Shown here in pieces: positions 13,446 to 20,889 of a stretch of DNA of 64,000 nt. The position numbers and the translations under genes were made by a program. Source of the stretch: an uncultured Pelagibacteraceae bacterium (lineage in GTDB: Bacteria > Pseudomonadota > Alphaproteobacteria > Pelagibacterales > Pelagibacteraceae); contig CACFNI010000001.1 of assembly GCA_902567765.1 (NCBI GenBank), positions 72,247 through 136,246 of the forward strand. The letters are read 5' to 3'. How positions within the stretch are numbered: position 1 is the first letter of the stretch; every line of letters begins with the position of its first letter. The notes under the pieces were generated by a model. It was given only the letters and a program-made list of their open reading frames with translations. It was not told the DNA's origin and searched no databases.

Positions 13446-14888
13446 TTAATCTACTATTAAAGTATCTTTAGAACCACCACCTTGAGAGCTATTAACAATT
13501 GTACTTCCTTTTCTCAGAGCAACTCTTGTTAAGCCGCCTGTAGTAACATAACTATTTTTACCACTTAAAATAAATGGTCTTAAATCTAAATGACGTGGTT
13601 CAATATCACTATTTGTTATTGTTGGAGCAGTTGAAAGAACCTCTAAGGGTTGAGCAATAAATTCTCTAGGATTATGTTTTATTTTGTCTATAGTTTCGTT
13701 CTTCTCTTTTTGAGATGCTTTTGGTCCAATTAGTATTCCGTATCCTCCTGATGCATTTGCTGGTTTAACTACTAGTTTTGAAATATTATCAATTACATAT
13801 TTTCTGTGCGTATCATCATGACACAAAAAAGTTTCCACTTGATTTAATATTGGTTGTTCACCTAAATAATAGGTAATCATTTTATTTACGTAAGAATAAA
13901 CAACTTTATCATCAGCAATACCAGTGCCAACAGCATTAACTATTCCAACATTTTTTTTTAGCCAACACTTAAAAAGACCTGGCACCCCAATAACAGACTC
14001 TTTAAAGAATGCTTTGGGATCTAAAAAATTATCATCCAGTCGTCTATATATACAATCAACTTTTAAAGGACCTTTTACAGTTTTCATGTACACATTATCA
14101 TTTTCTACAAAAAGATCTTTGCCTTCTACTAATGCTATACCCATTTGCTCAGCCAAAAACTCATGTTCAAAATAAGCAGAATTATAAACACCTGGAGTTA
14201 ACAAAACCATGTGTGGATTAGAAGTTTTTTTTGGAATACACTCTGTCATACAGTTGTAAAGTTTATTTGTGTATTGATGAATTGAAGCAACTTTATATCT
14301 AGTAAAAAGCTCTGGAAAGACATCTCGCATTACCATTCTATTTTCTAACATATAAGAAACACCTGACGGTACACGTAAATTGTCTTCTAAAACTAAATAA
14401 TCACCATTCTTGTTTCTAATAAGATCTATACCTGAAATATTTGCCCAAGCTTTATATTTGGGAGAAAATCCTTCACACTCTTTAACGTAGTATGGAGATT
14501 TAAAAATTATCTCTTTCGGTATTATATTGTCTTTAAAAATTCTTTTTTGATTATACGTATCGTCTATAAATAAATTTAATGCTTTTGCTCTCTGTTTCAA
14601 ACCTTTTGAAACTTTATTCCATTGAGATTTTGGTATTATTCTTGGGATTATATCTAGTGGCCACTTTTTCTGTTCAGCTCTATTATTTGCTGCATAAACT
14701 CTGAAATTTATTCCTCTTGCACTAATTGTACTTTGACAGTTTTTTTCTATTTCTTGAAGTTTCTTTTTTCCATGTCTTTCCAGTATGTTGGAGATTATTG
14801 CTGCATGTTTTCTTAATTTCTTATCCTCGGTGATATAACCATCATATGCATCACCTGAATTGTAATTTTTCCAAAATTTTGATACCAT
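13446..14888 (-). CDS. circularly permuted ATP-grasp protein (Anbu-associated type)
   Basis: 480 aa, the usual length for circularly permuted ATP-grasp type 2 (DUF404/DUF407) proteins. Visible signatures include RNKNGDYLVLEDNLRVPSGV (about residues 155-175), KPANASGGYGILIGPKAS (about 375-390) and HLDLRPFIL near the C-terminus. In other bacteria this family is co-encoded with Anbu, an alpha-E protein and a transglutaminase-like protein, and is presumed to ligate an amine to a peptide or small molecule. Here only the Anbu gene accompanies it, divergently across 107 nt. It is cargo of tRNA-Leu cassette 1. The substrate is unknown. Confidence 0.88.
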   Translation of the reverse strand: MVSKFWKNYNSGDAYDGYITEDKKLRKHAAIISNILERHGKKKLQEIEKNCQSTISARGINFRVYAANNRAEQKKWPLDIIPRIIPKSQWNKVSKGLKQRAKALNLFIDDTYNQKRIFKDNIIPKEIIFKSPYYVKECEGFSPKYKAWANISGIDLIRNKNGDYLVLEDNLRVPSGVSYMLENRMVMRDVFPELFTRYKVASIHQYTNKLYNCMTECIPKKTSNPHMVLLTPGVYNSAYFEHEFLAEQMGIALVEGKDLFVENDNVYMKTVKGPLKVDCIYRRLDDNFLDPKAFFKESVIGVPGLFKCWLKKNVGIVNAVGTGIADDKVVYSYVNKMITYYLGEQPILNQVETFLCHDDTHRKYVIDNISKLVVKPANASGGYGILIGPKASQKEKNETIDKIKHNPREFIAQPLEVLSTAPTITNSDIEPRHLDLRPFILSGKNSYVTTGGLTRVALRKGSTIVNSSQGGGSKDTLIVD

Positions 14889-14995
14889 TTAGTCATTTTT
14901 TAATAGTTGTTGGAAATAATCAAATGCATATTGGATATATCTGATATGATATTAATTAATTATAAAATTATAATTTAATCAAATAGTAATAAATT

Positions 14996-15721
14996 ATGAC
15001 CTATTGTATTGGGATTAAAGCAAAAGATGGAATAGTTGTGGCGTCAGATTCAAGAACTAACGCAGGACTAGATAATGTTAATATATATTCAAAAATGTTC
15101 ACTTACGATGTTGGTGATAGAACTGTAATTATTGTTACATCTGGTAATCTTGGAACATCTCAAGCAGTATTTAAATCTATTGATACAGATTTAAAAAACA
15201 CAACTGGTGTAATGAATTTAAATACTTGTAAAGATTTTGATCAAATTGCCTCCTACATAGGATCACTAAATATTAAACACTCGTCACCAAAAGGAATTAA
15301 TACGGATACAGTATTATTAGGATCTACATTTATTCTTGGAGGTCAAATAAAAGGTCAACCTATGGAATTATATTTAATATATTCACAAGGAAATTACATA
15401 AAACCTGCTGACAGTAAGCCTTATCTAGTAATTGGCGAAGTTAAATATGGAAAACCAATTTTAGATAGAGTTATAAAACCAGATGTTTCTATCGGTGATG
15501 CATCAAGATGTGCATTAATATCAATGGACTCAACTTTAAAAAGTGATCTAACAGTAGGCCCTCCAATAGATTTTACAGTTTTAAGAAAAGATGAATATAA
15601 AATTGCATCTCAAAAATGTCTTAATCTTAATGATGAAGAATATTCTAAAGTTTGTAATCAATGGTCAGATGGAATATTTAAAATATTTGACTCTTTTCCA
15701 AGATTTGATTGGGAAAAATAA
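14996..15721 (+). CDS. Anbu-type proteasome-like peptidase
   Basis: A 241-aa protein of the ancestral beta-subunit (Anbu, COG3484-like) Ntn-hydrolase family. After Met removal the N-terminus is TYCIGIKAKDGIVVASDSRT, giving Thr1 as the presumed nucleophile, with Asp17 and a Lys near residue 32 (NIYSKMF) as in proteasome beta subunits. No propeptide is present. Anbu assembles into open helical or ring particles in other species and its substrates remain unclear. It pairs divergently with the ATP-grasp gene, but the usual alpha-E and transglutaminase partners are missing from this locus. Confidence 0.9.
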   Translation: MTYCIGIKAKDGIVVASDSRTNAGLDNVNIYSKMFTYDVGDRTVIIVTSGNLGTSQAVFKSIDTDLKNTTGVMNLNTCKDFDQIASYIGSLNIKHSSPKGINTDTVLLGSTFILGGQIKGQPMELYLIYSQGNYIKPADSKPYLVIGEVKYGKPILDRVIKPDVSIGDASRCALISMDSTLKSDLTVGPPIDFTVLRKDEYKIASQKCLNLNDEEYSKVCNQWSDGIFKIFDSFPRFDWEK

Positions 15722-15744
15722 AATTTATTTATTTTATCTCTCTG

Positions 15745-15766
15745 GTTTCTAGTTAGTTTCTAGTTT
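15745..15766 (+). repeat. 11-bp doublet, right end of cassette 1
   Basis: Two adjacent units, GTTTCTAGTTA and GTTTCTAGTTT. The doublet starts 146 bp before the core at 15891, exactly as in cassette 2. Confidence 0.75.
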
Positions 15767-15825
15767 GATGAAATTTATTATTTATATTTTCCAATAAAAA
15801 TAGTCTATCAATTTCTAAAGTTATA

Positions 15826-15870
15826 GGATTATAAGGGATTAAGACTATTAGAGACTATTAGAGACTCCAG
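15826..15870 (+). repeat. 10-bp-phased repeats, right end of cassette 1
   Basis: GGATT at 15826 and 15836, then three units AAGACTATTA, GAGACTATTA and GAGACTCCAG at 15841, 15851 and 15861. They look like a cluster of protein-binding sites on one face of the helix. Confidence 0.7.
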
Positions 15871-15890
15871 ACATACTCAACTCAAGCTAC

Positions 15891-15989
15891 TTTAAGTCCT
15901 TTGTGTCTACCAATTTCACAACGAGGGCATTAATGAATTTCATGAGTGTTTATGCCAATATTTATAATTGAACAAGATGAATAAGTAAA
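15891..15989 (-). repeat. 99-bp attachment repeat, copy B
   Basis: Contains a 38-nt tRNA-Leu 5' half (15891-15928) and the promoter elements TTGTTC (15970-15975) and TAAACA (15947-15952). One tRNA base near position 9 differs from the intact gene. There is no 3' half, so it is not a functional tRNA. Confidence 0.85.
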
Positions 15990-16012
15990 TTTTTTTTATT
16001 TTATCTCCCTAG

Positions 16013-16034
16013 GTTCTAGTCTAGTTCTAGTTAT
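16013..16034 (+). repeat. 11-bp doublet, left end of cassette 2
   Basis: Two units, GTTCTAGTCTA and GTTCTAGTTAT, starting 122 bp after the core. They are followed by TATCCCATATTATCCTATAG, close to the reverse complement of the GGATT repeats at the right ends, so the ends carry related sites in inverted orientation. Confidence 0.75.
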
Positions 16035-16068
16035 CCCATATTATCCTATAGAGTTTTAGCTAAATTCA

Positions 16069-18219
16069 CTAAAATGTATTTACAATTTCTAGGGTTACAC
16101 CATAATCAGGTATTTGATTCATCAAGCTATAATTCGAACTCATTCTGATATCAAAACCATTTAAATCTCTCTCATAACTCAAAGATGCTTTGTCATTATC
16201 TAAAGTCATAGCATATTCAATATTGTCTGTTGGTATGTAACCAAATCCTAAATATAAAGTATCGCTATGAGCATTGTCACTTTGATTTCTCTCATAAATA
16301 GTCATTATAGAAAAACCATTATCGGTTACTAAATCAAATCCAATATTTGCTATTAAGTTTTTTGAGTCTTGACCGATAGATTTTGTATATTCTGTAGTTT
16401 CCGATAGGTAACGATAAGTAGCATCTGAAGACGGACTAAAATCTACTCCAAGCTCTAATCCACCATTTGGTTTAAAAGTAAAAGTATTAAAATTTATAAC
16501 ATCGCTTAAAGTAAAACCAGTAGATATCATTCCAGTTTCAATTGTTTGAGCTTTGTAAAATAAAGCTGCAGGACCTTTTTCTCTATATTTGGACAATTCT
16601 GTATAGCTTAAATCAATTCTTAAATTAGGAGTAATATTTAAATCTTCTTTTTTAAATGTTGTAAAGTAGTTAAGTGAGCCAAATATTTGTGCACCATCTC
16701 TCTCTCCTGTTCTGGTGCTTCCTCCTCCTTTTCTAAGATGATCAGTTTTCAATGTACTTATTCCGAGAATACCTTCAGTAAATTTTTCATCTTCATGAGG
16801 AAAAGTTCCATAAACAGATAAACTAAAAGACTTTGTATCTAAATTAGTTCCGGATGTACCTACATCAACATCATCATTACCAAATCTAAGAGCATAACCA
16901 TATAATCTATTTTTGCTTATCTTTTTATCCATGCCAAGTGTAATGCCTTTGGTATTAATTTTTTTAGATGATGAAGTGGATGTATCTCCAGTTCTACCAA
17001 TACTTACACTACCTTCACTCCAAAATGACCAATCATCTGATAATTTGTCTAGAACTTCATTTGTTTTATTTGATATGGGAATAATGTTAGAAAGCGATGC
17101 CATCATTGAATTAGAAAAATTTAATCTAATATTTTGGTTACTTAATTGATCATTGGCTCTATGTCTTCTTAACCAATACATACGATTAAGAACTGGAGTA
17201 CTTGCTTGAATAGCGATTTGTTTTGCTGTTGCAGTTTGAGACTCGATTGAGCTTAAAATATCTTTACCCCCATCAGAAGTAGTTATTGGATCATCACAAG
17301 CACCATCGATTATGCTCCAATTACAAGTTAAATCAAATTCGTAAACTTCTGCATCCACATCAATTACAAACATTTTACTTCCATCAGAATTAAATGCTGT
17401 TTCTCTTCCACTTCCTAAGCCGTTGTAGTTAGATAATTCAACAGTTCCCTCAAGTGATAGAGTGGCGATACTAAAAGCTGTTGTTAATTTATACTGCCTA
17501 ATTTTATTATCTCCCCCGCTTTCTCCACCGGAAGTTATAAACATTTTAGTGCCGTCGTAATTAAAAACAATTCCATCTACGTAATCTGATTGAAGATCAT
17601 CAGGTTGTACTTCTTGAACATGAGTAACTCCTGACTCAATAACAAATGGGGTATCAAGTGTGTATTCGTGAATTGATTGAGGGTTTTCTTCTTTGTGGTT
17701 TCCAGTAACAAACATTTTAGTTCCATCGTTATTAAATGCAACTGAGGTCAGTCTTTTGTTATTTGGGTTTGTATTATAACCTTGACCTGCATTATAAGTA
17801 GTACTTGCAGTATCAATGTCATATGGTGTAGTTAATGTCCATTCAATAATAGTTTTATGATGATCAGCAATAAACATTTTTGTACCATTGTTATTAAATA
17901 CAACTTGCATAGCTCCATGAATACCAGTTGCTGAACCAGAGTATGTACCTACATTTATACTGGTGCGTAAGGTTGCAGTAGAAATATTGTAAGCTGTTGA
18001 TAAATCATACTCATAAAGCCTATCTCCAGTTGCCCCTGCCCTCATCGATGATGTATACATTTTGGTTCCATCATTATTAAAAGTTAATGCCATTGTTAAG
18101 AAGTCAGCAGTTACATTTTCAACTGCCTTACTACGTACAAGAGTTGGCTCCGCTATAGCTTTGGAAAAAAATAAAACTAAAAAAAATACAATGTAATGAA
18201 TTTTATAAATATTTTTCAC
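16069..18219 (-). CDS. secreted beta-propeller protein with autotransporter beta-barrel
   Basis: 716 aa. A signal peptide covers about residues 1-23 (hydrophobic IHYIVFFLVLFFSKAIA, likely cut before EPTL). Residues 30-300 hold five copies of a propeller-blade motif of the form FNxDGTKMF (FNNDGTKMY, FNNNGTKMF, FNNDGTKMF, FNYDGTKMF, FNSDGSKMF). A Cys pair (LTCNWSIIDGACDD) follows near 300. The C-terminal ~280 residues show alternating amphipathic strands ending in Phe, typical of an autotransporter barrel in the outer membrane. The ligand is unknown; a surface adhesin or receptor is plausible. It is the sole gene of cassette 2 and lies downstream of displaced tRNA promoter copy C. Confidence 0.82.
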   Translation of the reverse strand: MKNIYKIHYIVFFLVLFFSKAIAEPTLVRSKAVENVTADFLTMALTFNNDGTKMYTSSMRAGATGDRLYEYDLSTAYNISTATLRTSINVGTYSGSATGIHGAMQVVFNNNGTKMFIADHHKTIIEWTLTTPYDIDTASTTYNAGQGYNTNPNNKRLTSVAFNNDGTKMFVTGNHKEENPQSIHEYTLDTPFVIESGVTHVQEVQPDDLQSDYVDGIVFNYDGTKMFITSGGESGGDNKIRQYKLTTAFSIATLSLEGTVELSNYNGLGSGRETAFNSDGSKMFVIDVDAEVYEFDLTCNWSIIDGACDDPITTSDGGKDILSSIESQTATAKQIAIQASTPVLNRMYWLRRHRANDQLSNQNIRLNFSNSMMASLSNIIPISNKTNEVLDKLSDDWSFWSEGSVSIGRTGDTSTSSSKKINTKGITLGMDKKISKNRLYGYALRFGNDDVDVGTSGTNLDTKSFSLSVYGTFPHEDEKFTEGILGISTLKTDHLRKGGGSTRTGERDGAQIFGSLNYFTTFKKEDLNITPNLRIDLSYTELSKYREKGPAALFYKAQTIETGMISTGFTLSDVINFNTFTFKPNGGLELGVDFSPSSDATYRYLSETTEYTKSIGQDSKNLIANIGFDLVTDNGFSIMTIYERNQSDNAHSDTLYLGFGYIPTDNIEYAMTLDNDKASLSYERDLNGFDIRMSSNYSLMNQIPDYGVTLEIVNTF

Positions 18220-18266
18220 AACAATTAATCATTAATAAATTTATTTTAATATATTCATCTCGCCAG

Positions 18267-18288
18267 GTTCTAGTCTAGTTCTAGTTTT
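18267..18288 (+). repeat. 11-bp doublet, right end of cassette 2
   Basis: Two units, GTTCTAGTCTA and GTTCTAGTTTT, starting 146 bp before the core at 18413. The first unit is identical to the first unit of this cassette's left end. Confidence 0.75.
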
Positions 18289-18346
18289 ACAAAATTTATT
18301 ATTCATATTTTTCAATAAAAATAAATGTAGGTTCTATAAAAGTGTA

Positions 18347-18388
18347 GGATTTTATGGGATTTGAGACTGAATGAGACTGTGTGAGACT
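18347..18388 (+). repeat. 10-bp-phased repeats, right end of cassette 2
   Basis: GGATT at 18347 and 18357, then TGAGACT at 18362, 18372 and 18382. Same order, number and phase as in cassette 1, with different spacer bases, so the phased motifs are better kept than the DNA between them. Confidence 0.7.
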
Positions 18389-18412
18389 ATAAAATATCTC
18401 TAACCTATGTTT

Positions 18413-18511
18413 TTTAAGTCCTTTGTGTCTACCAATTTCACCACGAGGGCATGAGTTATTTTCATGAGTGTTTATGCTAATATTTATAATTGAACAAGAT
18501 GAATAAGTAAA
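18413..18511 (-). repeat. 99-bp attachment repeat, copy C (presumed original tRNA-Leu 5' half)
   Basis: A 38-nt tRNA-Leu 5' half (18413-18450) identical to the intact gene, with promoter elements TTGTTC (18492-18497) and TAAACA (18469-18474). Unlike A and B it is not followed by the 11-bp doublet, so chromosome probably begins here and this is the displaced original. Confidence 0.82.
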
Positions 18512-18529
18512 TTTTTAATTAAGGTAAAC

Positions 18530-18712
18530 TTATGAAGCTATATGCTTGATTAAATAATATAGAATACCAGTAATCACTGTTGCATAAACAAAACCTACGC
18601 TAAAAAGTTTAAAAATTTTTTTAAAACTTTTATAGTTATGTCTTAAATAGACATAAATTAACGTATATATTCCAACAATTGCTATGCTTAATAATATATC
18701 TGTAGGGTTCAT
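18530..18712 (-). CDS. small hypothetical two-helix membrane protein
   Basis: 60 aa, family not recognised. Two hydrophobic segments (about residues 5-24 and 38-56) flank a basic loop (RHNYKSFKKIFK). It starts MNPTDILLS. It lies just outside the cassette array on the presumed native side. Coding status is likely but not certain given the length. Confidence 0.5.
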   Translation of the reverse strand: MNPTDILLSIAIVGIYTLIYVYLRHNYKSFKKIFKLFSVGFVYATVITGILYYLIKHIAS

Positions 18713-18780
18713 AAATTAATCTTATATATATAATATTTGTAATAAGAAGAGAATTGAATTAATTATTTTAATCTCATTAT

Positions 18781-19995
18781 ATGAAAAAAAAAATATATTA
18801 TGGACTTGCAGTATTTGGAAAAAGTGAAGTTAAGGCAGTTAACCGTGTCTTAAAAGAAAATAGACTTAATCTAATTGATGGTCCTCATGTTAAACAATTT
18901 GAAAAAAAAGTAGCAAAAATTTTTGGAAAAAAATTTGCGCTAATGGTAAATTCAGGTTCTTCTGCCAATCTTTTAGCGCTTGCAGCCTTGAATTTAAAAA
19001 AGGGCAGTGAAGTAATCACGCCAAGTTTAACATTTTCTACAACTGTTGCTCCAATTTATCAATTAGGCTTAATTCCAGCTTTTGTGGATGTTGAATTAAA
19101 TAAATTTATAATCGATATAAAAAAAATTGAAAAAAATATAAATAAAAAAACAAAAGCAATAATGGTTCCTAATTTATTAGGAAACGTTCCTAACTTTAAA
19201 GCAATTCATAGTTTGGCAAAAAAATATAACCTTAAGGTTATTGAAGATTCAGCAGATACTATTGGATATACAGTAAATAAAAAAAATTTTGGTAAGTATT
19301 CTGAAATATCTACAACAAGTTTTTATGCTTCTCACATTATAACTGGAGCTGGTTTTGGGGGAATGGTTTGTTTTAACGATAAAAAAATTTATGAAGATGC
19401 AAAAATTCTTAGAGGTTGGGGAAGATCATCTGCAGTTTTTAATGAAAGCGAGGATATTAAAAAAAGATTTTCAGCTAAAGTATCAGGTATGCAATATGAT
19501 GGAAAATATATCTTTTTAAAAATGGGTTATAATTTTATACCATCAGAAATTTCTGCAGCATTTGGTTTAGAACAATTAAGGAAATTAAATGAAAATATTG
19601 ATACTAGAGTTAGAAACTTTAAATATTTACATAATTTTTTTTCAATGTTTAAACATATAGTTAATTTACCAGAGTCAAATCCTAATACTAAAACTGGATG
19701 GCTAGCATTTCCATTAACAATTAAAAATAATCTTAAATTTAAAAGAAAAGATTTACAAATATTTTTTGAAAAAAATAATATTCAAACTAGAACTATTTTT
19801 ACAGGAAATATTTTAAAACAACCTGCAATGAGAGGTTTAAAACACAATTCCAAAAAAGATGCTGGCAATAATAGTAATTATGTAATGAAAAACGGTATAC
19901 TCCTAGGATGTCATCATGGTTTATCATTAAGAGATCTTAATTACATAACAAAAACTTTTTTAAAATTTTTAAAATCTAAAAAATATAAAACGTAA
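18781..19995 (+). CDS. DegT/DnrJ/EryC1-fold sugar dehydratase-like enzyme (His variant)
   Basis: 404 aa of the sugar-aminotransferase fold. NSGSSANLLAL (about residues 57-67) and VIEDSADTIGY (153-163) are PLP/PMP-binding segments. The usual catalytic Lys is replaced by His185 in FYASHIITGAGFGG, the hallmark of the 3-dehydrases RfbH/E1 and ColD, which remove a sugar 3-OH using PMP. The Cys cluster that binds the 2Fe-2S centre of E1 is absent (the corresponding stretch reads GRSSAVFNESEDIKKRF), so a ColD-like cluster-free chemistry is more likely. It probably makes a 3-deoxy sugar for LPS or a surface glycan. The next gene is a GT2. Confidence 0.8.
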   Translation: MKKKIYYGLAVFGKSEVKAVNRVLKENRLNLIDGPHVKQFEKKVAKIFGKKFALMVNSGSSANLLALAALNLKKGSEVITPSLTFSTTVAPIYQLGLIPAFVDVELNKFIIDIKKIEKNINKKTKAIMVPNLLGNVPNFKAIHSLAKKYNLKVIEDSADTIGYTVNKKNFGKYSEISTTSFYASHIITGAGFGGMVCFNDKKIYEDAKILRGWGRSSAVFNESEDIKKRFSAKVSGMQYDGKYIFLKMGYNFIPSEISAAFGLEQLRKLNENIDTRVRNFKYLHNFFSMFKHIVNLPESNPNTKTGWLAFPLTIKNNLKFKRKDLQIFFEKNNIQTRTIFTGNILKQPAMRGLKHNSKKDAGNNSNYVMKNGILLGCHHGLSLRDLNYITKTFLKFLKSKKYKT

Positions 19996-19999
19996 TTTA

Positions 20000-20887
20000 A
20001 TGAAATTACCAATTGTAATTATTTCTTATAAATCAATTGCATTATTAGAAAATTGCTTGAGTAATTTGGGTAATAACAGAGAAATTTTAATAATTGAAAA
20101 TTCCGATTTTCCAGAATTAAAAGAAAAAATTGAAAAAAAATTTCAAAATTGCAAAGTAATTATTAATAAAAATAATGATGGATATGGAAAGGCTGCCAAT
20201 TTAGGTTTTCAACAGTTAAAATCTAAATACGTATTTATATTAGAACCTGATATTATAATTAGTAACAAGCAGCTAGTCGACATTGAAAATGAAATATTAA
20301 ATTGCGATGAAGATTTCGCACTTGCTACTCCTATTTTTGACGATTTAATAGATTTTAATAATAATAATAATTTTGACAGTGATTTAAATAGTAAAGATCT
20401 AAGAATAAATAATAATGAAAACAAAACAAAAATAGATTTAATAAAAGGTTGCTCGCTAATTATAAATTTAGAAAAATTTGAAAATAAAAATGTTTTTGAT
20501 GAGAATTTCTTTTTCTTTTATGAAGATATTGATTTATGCAAAAGAGTAAAAAAAATGAAAGAGAATATTTTTGTCTTTAATAAAATTAAGATCTTTCATG
20601 AAGGAGCGAGAGGTGTAAGTAATAATATAAACGAGAATTATAATGATTTTAGAAATTGGAACTTTTTTTGGTCTAAATATTATTATCATAAAAAACATTA
20701 TGGCTATAACAGCGCACTAATAAAACATGTTAGTAAATTAATTAGATTTTCTTTTAATTGTTTAAGATTTTATTTCTTCTCTAAAAATCAATATAGAAAA
20801 AATAAATATAGATTTTTAGGATTGGTAAGTTCAATATTAAACATTAAATCCTCTAGGAGTAATGAAATTTTAAATAAAAAGGAATAA
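20000..20887 (+). CDS. family 2 glycosyltransferase
   Basis: A 295-aa GT-A fold enzyme. It starts KLPIVIISYKSIALLENCL, with the nucleotide-sugar site at about residues 55-90 (NKNNDGYGKAANLGF, then EPDIII in place of the usual DxD region). The acceptor/catalytic segment FFFYEDIDLCKRVKK sits near 170-185. Rhamnosyltransferase-like GT2s share the pattern. It starts 4 nt after the DegT-like gene, so the two are co-transcribed and probably add the deoxy sugar to a surface polysaccharide. Confidence 0.85.
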   Translation: MKLPIVIISYKSIALLENCLSNLGNNREILIIENSDFPELKEKIEKKFQNCKVIINKNNDGYGKAANLGFQQLKSKYVFILEPDIIISNKQLVDIENEILNCDEDFALATPIFDDLIDFNNNNNFDSDLNSKDLRINNNENKTKIDLIKGCSLIINLEKFENKNVFDENFFFFYEDIDLCKRVKKMKENIFVFNKIKIFHEGARGVSNNINENYNDFRNWNFFWSKYYYHKKHYGYNSALIKHVSKLIRFSFNCLRFYFFSKNQYRKNKYRFLGLVSSILNIKSSRSNEILNKKE

Positions 20888-20889
20888 AA

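Larger units (their letters stand above)
13237..15890. mobile_element. tRNA-Leu cassette 1 (Anbu/ATP-grasp cargo), 2654 bp
   Basis: Bounded by 99-bp repeat copies A and B. Left end: 11-bp doublet at 13358-13379. Right end: 11-bp doublet at 15745-15766, then 10-bp-phased repeats at 15826-15870, then the core at 15891. It carries two divergent genes and no recombinase. The distance from doublet to core is the same 146 bp as in cassette 2. The mobile status is inference from this shared architecture. Confidence 0.7.
15722..16068. other. 347-bp gene-free cassette junction
   Basis: No gene seen. It holds the right end of cassette 1 (11-bp doublet, AT-rich stretch, 10-bp-phased repeats), attachment repeat copy B with a tRNA-Leu 5' half and promoter copy, then the left end of cassette 2 (11-bp doublet at 16013-16034). 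Confidence 0.8.
15891..18412. mobile_element. tRNA-Leu cassette 2 (autotransporter cargo), 2522 bp
   Basis: Bounded by 99-bp repeat copies B and C. Left doublet at 16013-16034, right doublet at 18267-18288, 10-bp-phased repeats at 18347-18388. It holds a single leftward outer-membrane protein gene and no recombinase. It shares end sequences with cassette 1 but not the cargo, so it is a different cassette of the same family inserted in tandem. Confidence 0.7.
18220..18529. other. 310-bp gene-free junction, right end of cassette 2
   Basis: No gene seen. It contains the right-end doublet (18267-18288), phased repeats (18347-18388), attachment repeat copy C with promoter copy (18413-18511), then the transition into presumed native chromosome. 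Confidence 0.8.

Noticed and set aside
15826..15870. Possible CRISPR or microsatellite
   Set aside because: Units are only 10 bp with no spacers, and the same motifs recur at the equivalent end of cassette 2. They fit protein-binding sites better.
15891..15928. Second tRNA-Leu gene
   Set aside because: Only the 5' half to the anticodon loop exists; there is no 3' half, T-arm or CCA. The same holds at 18413-18450.
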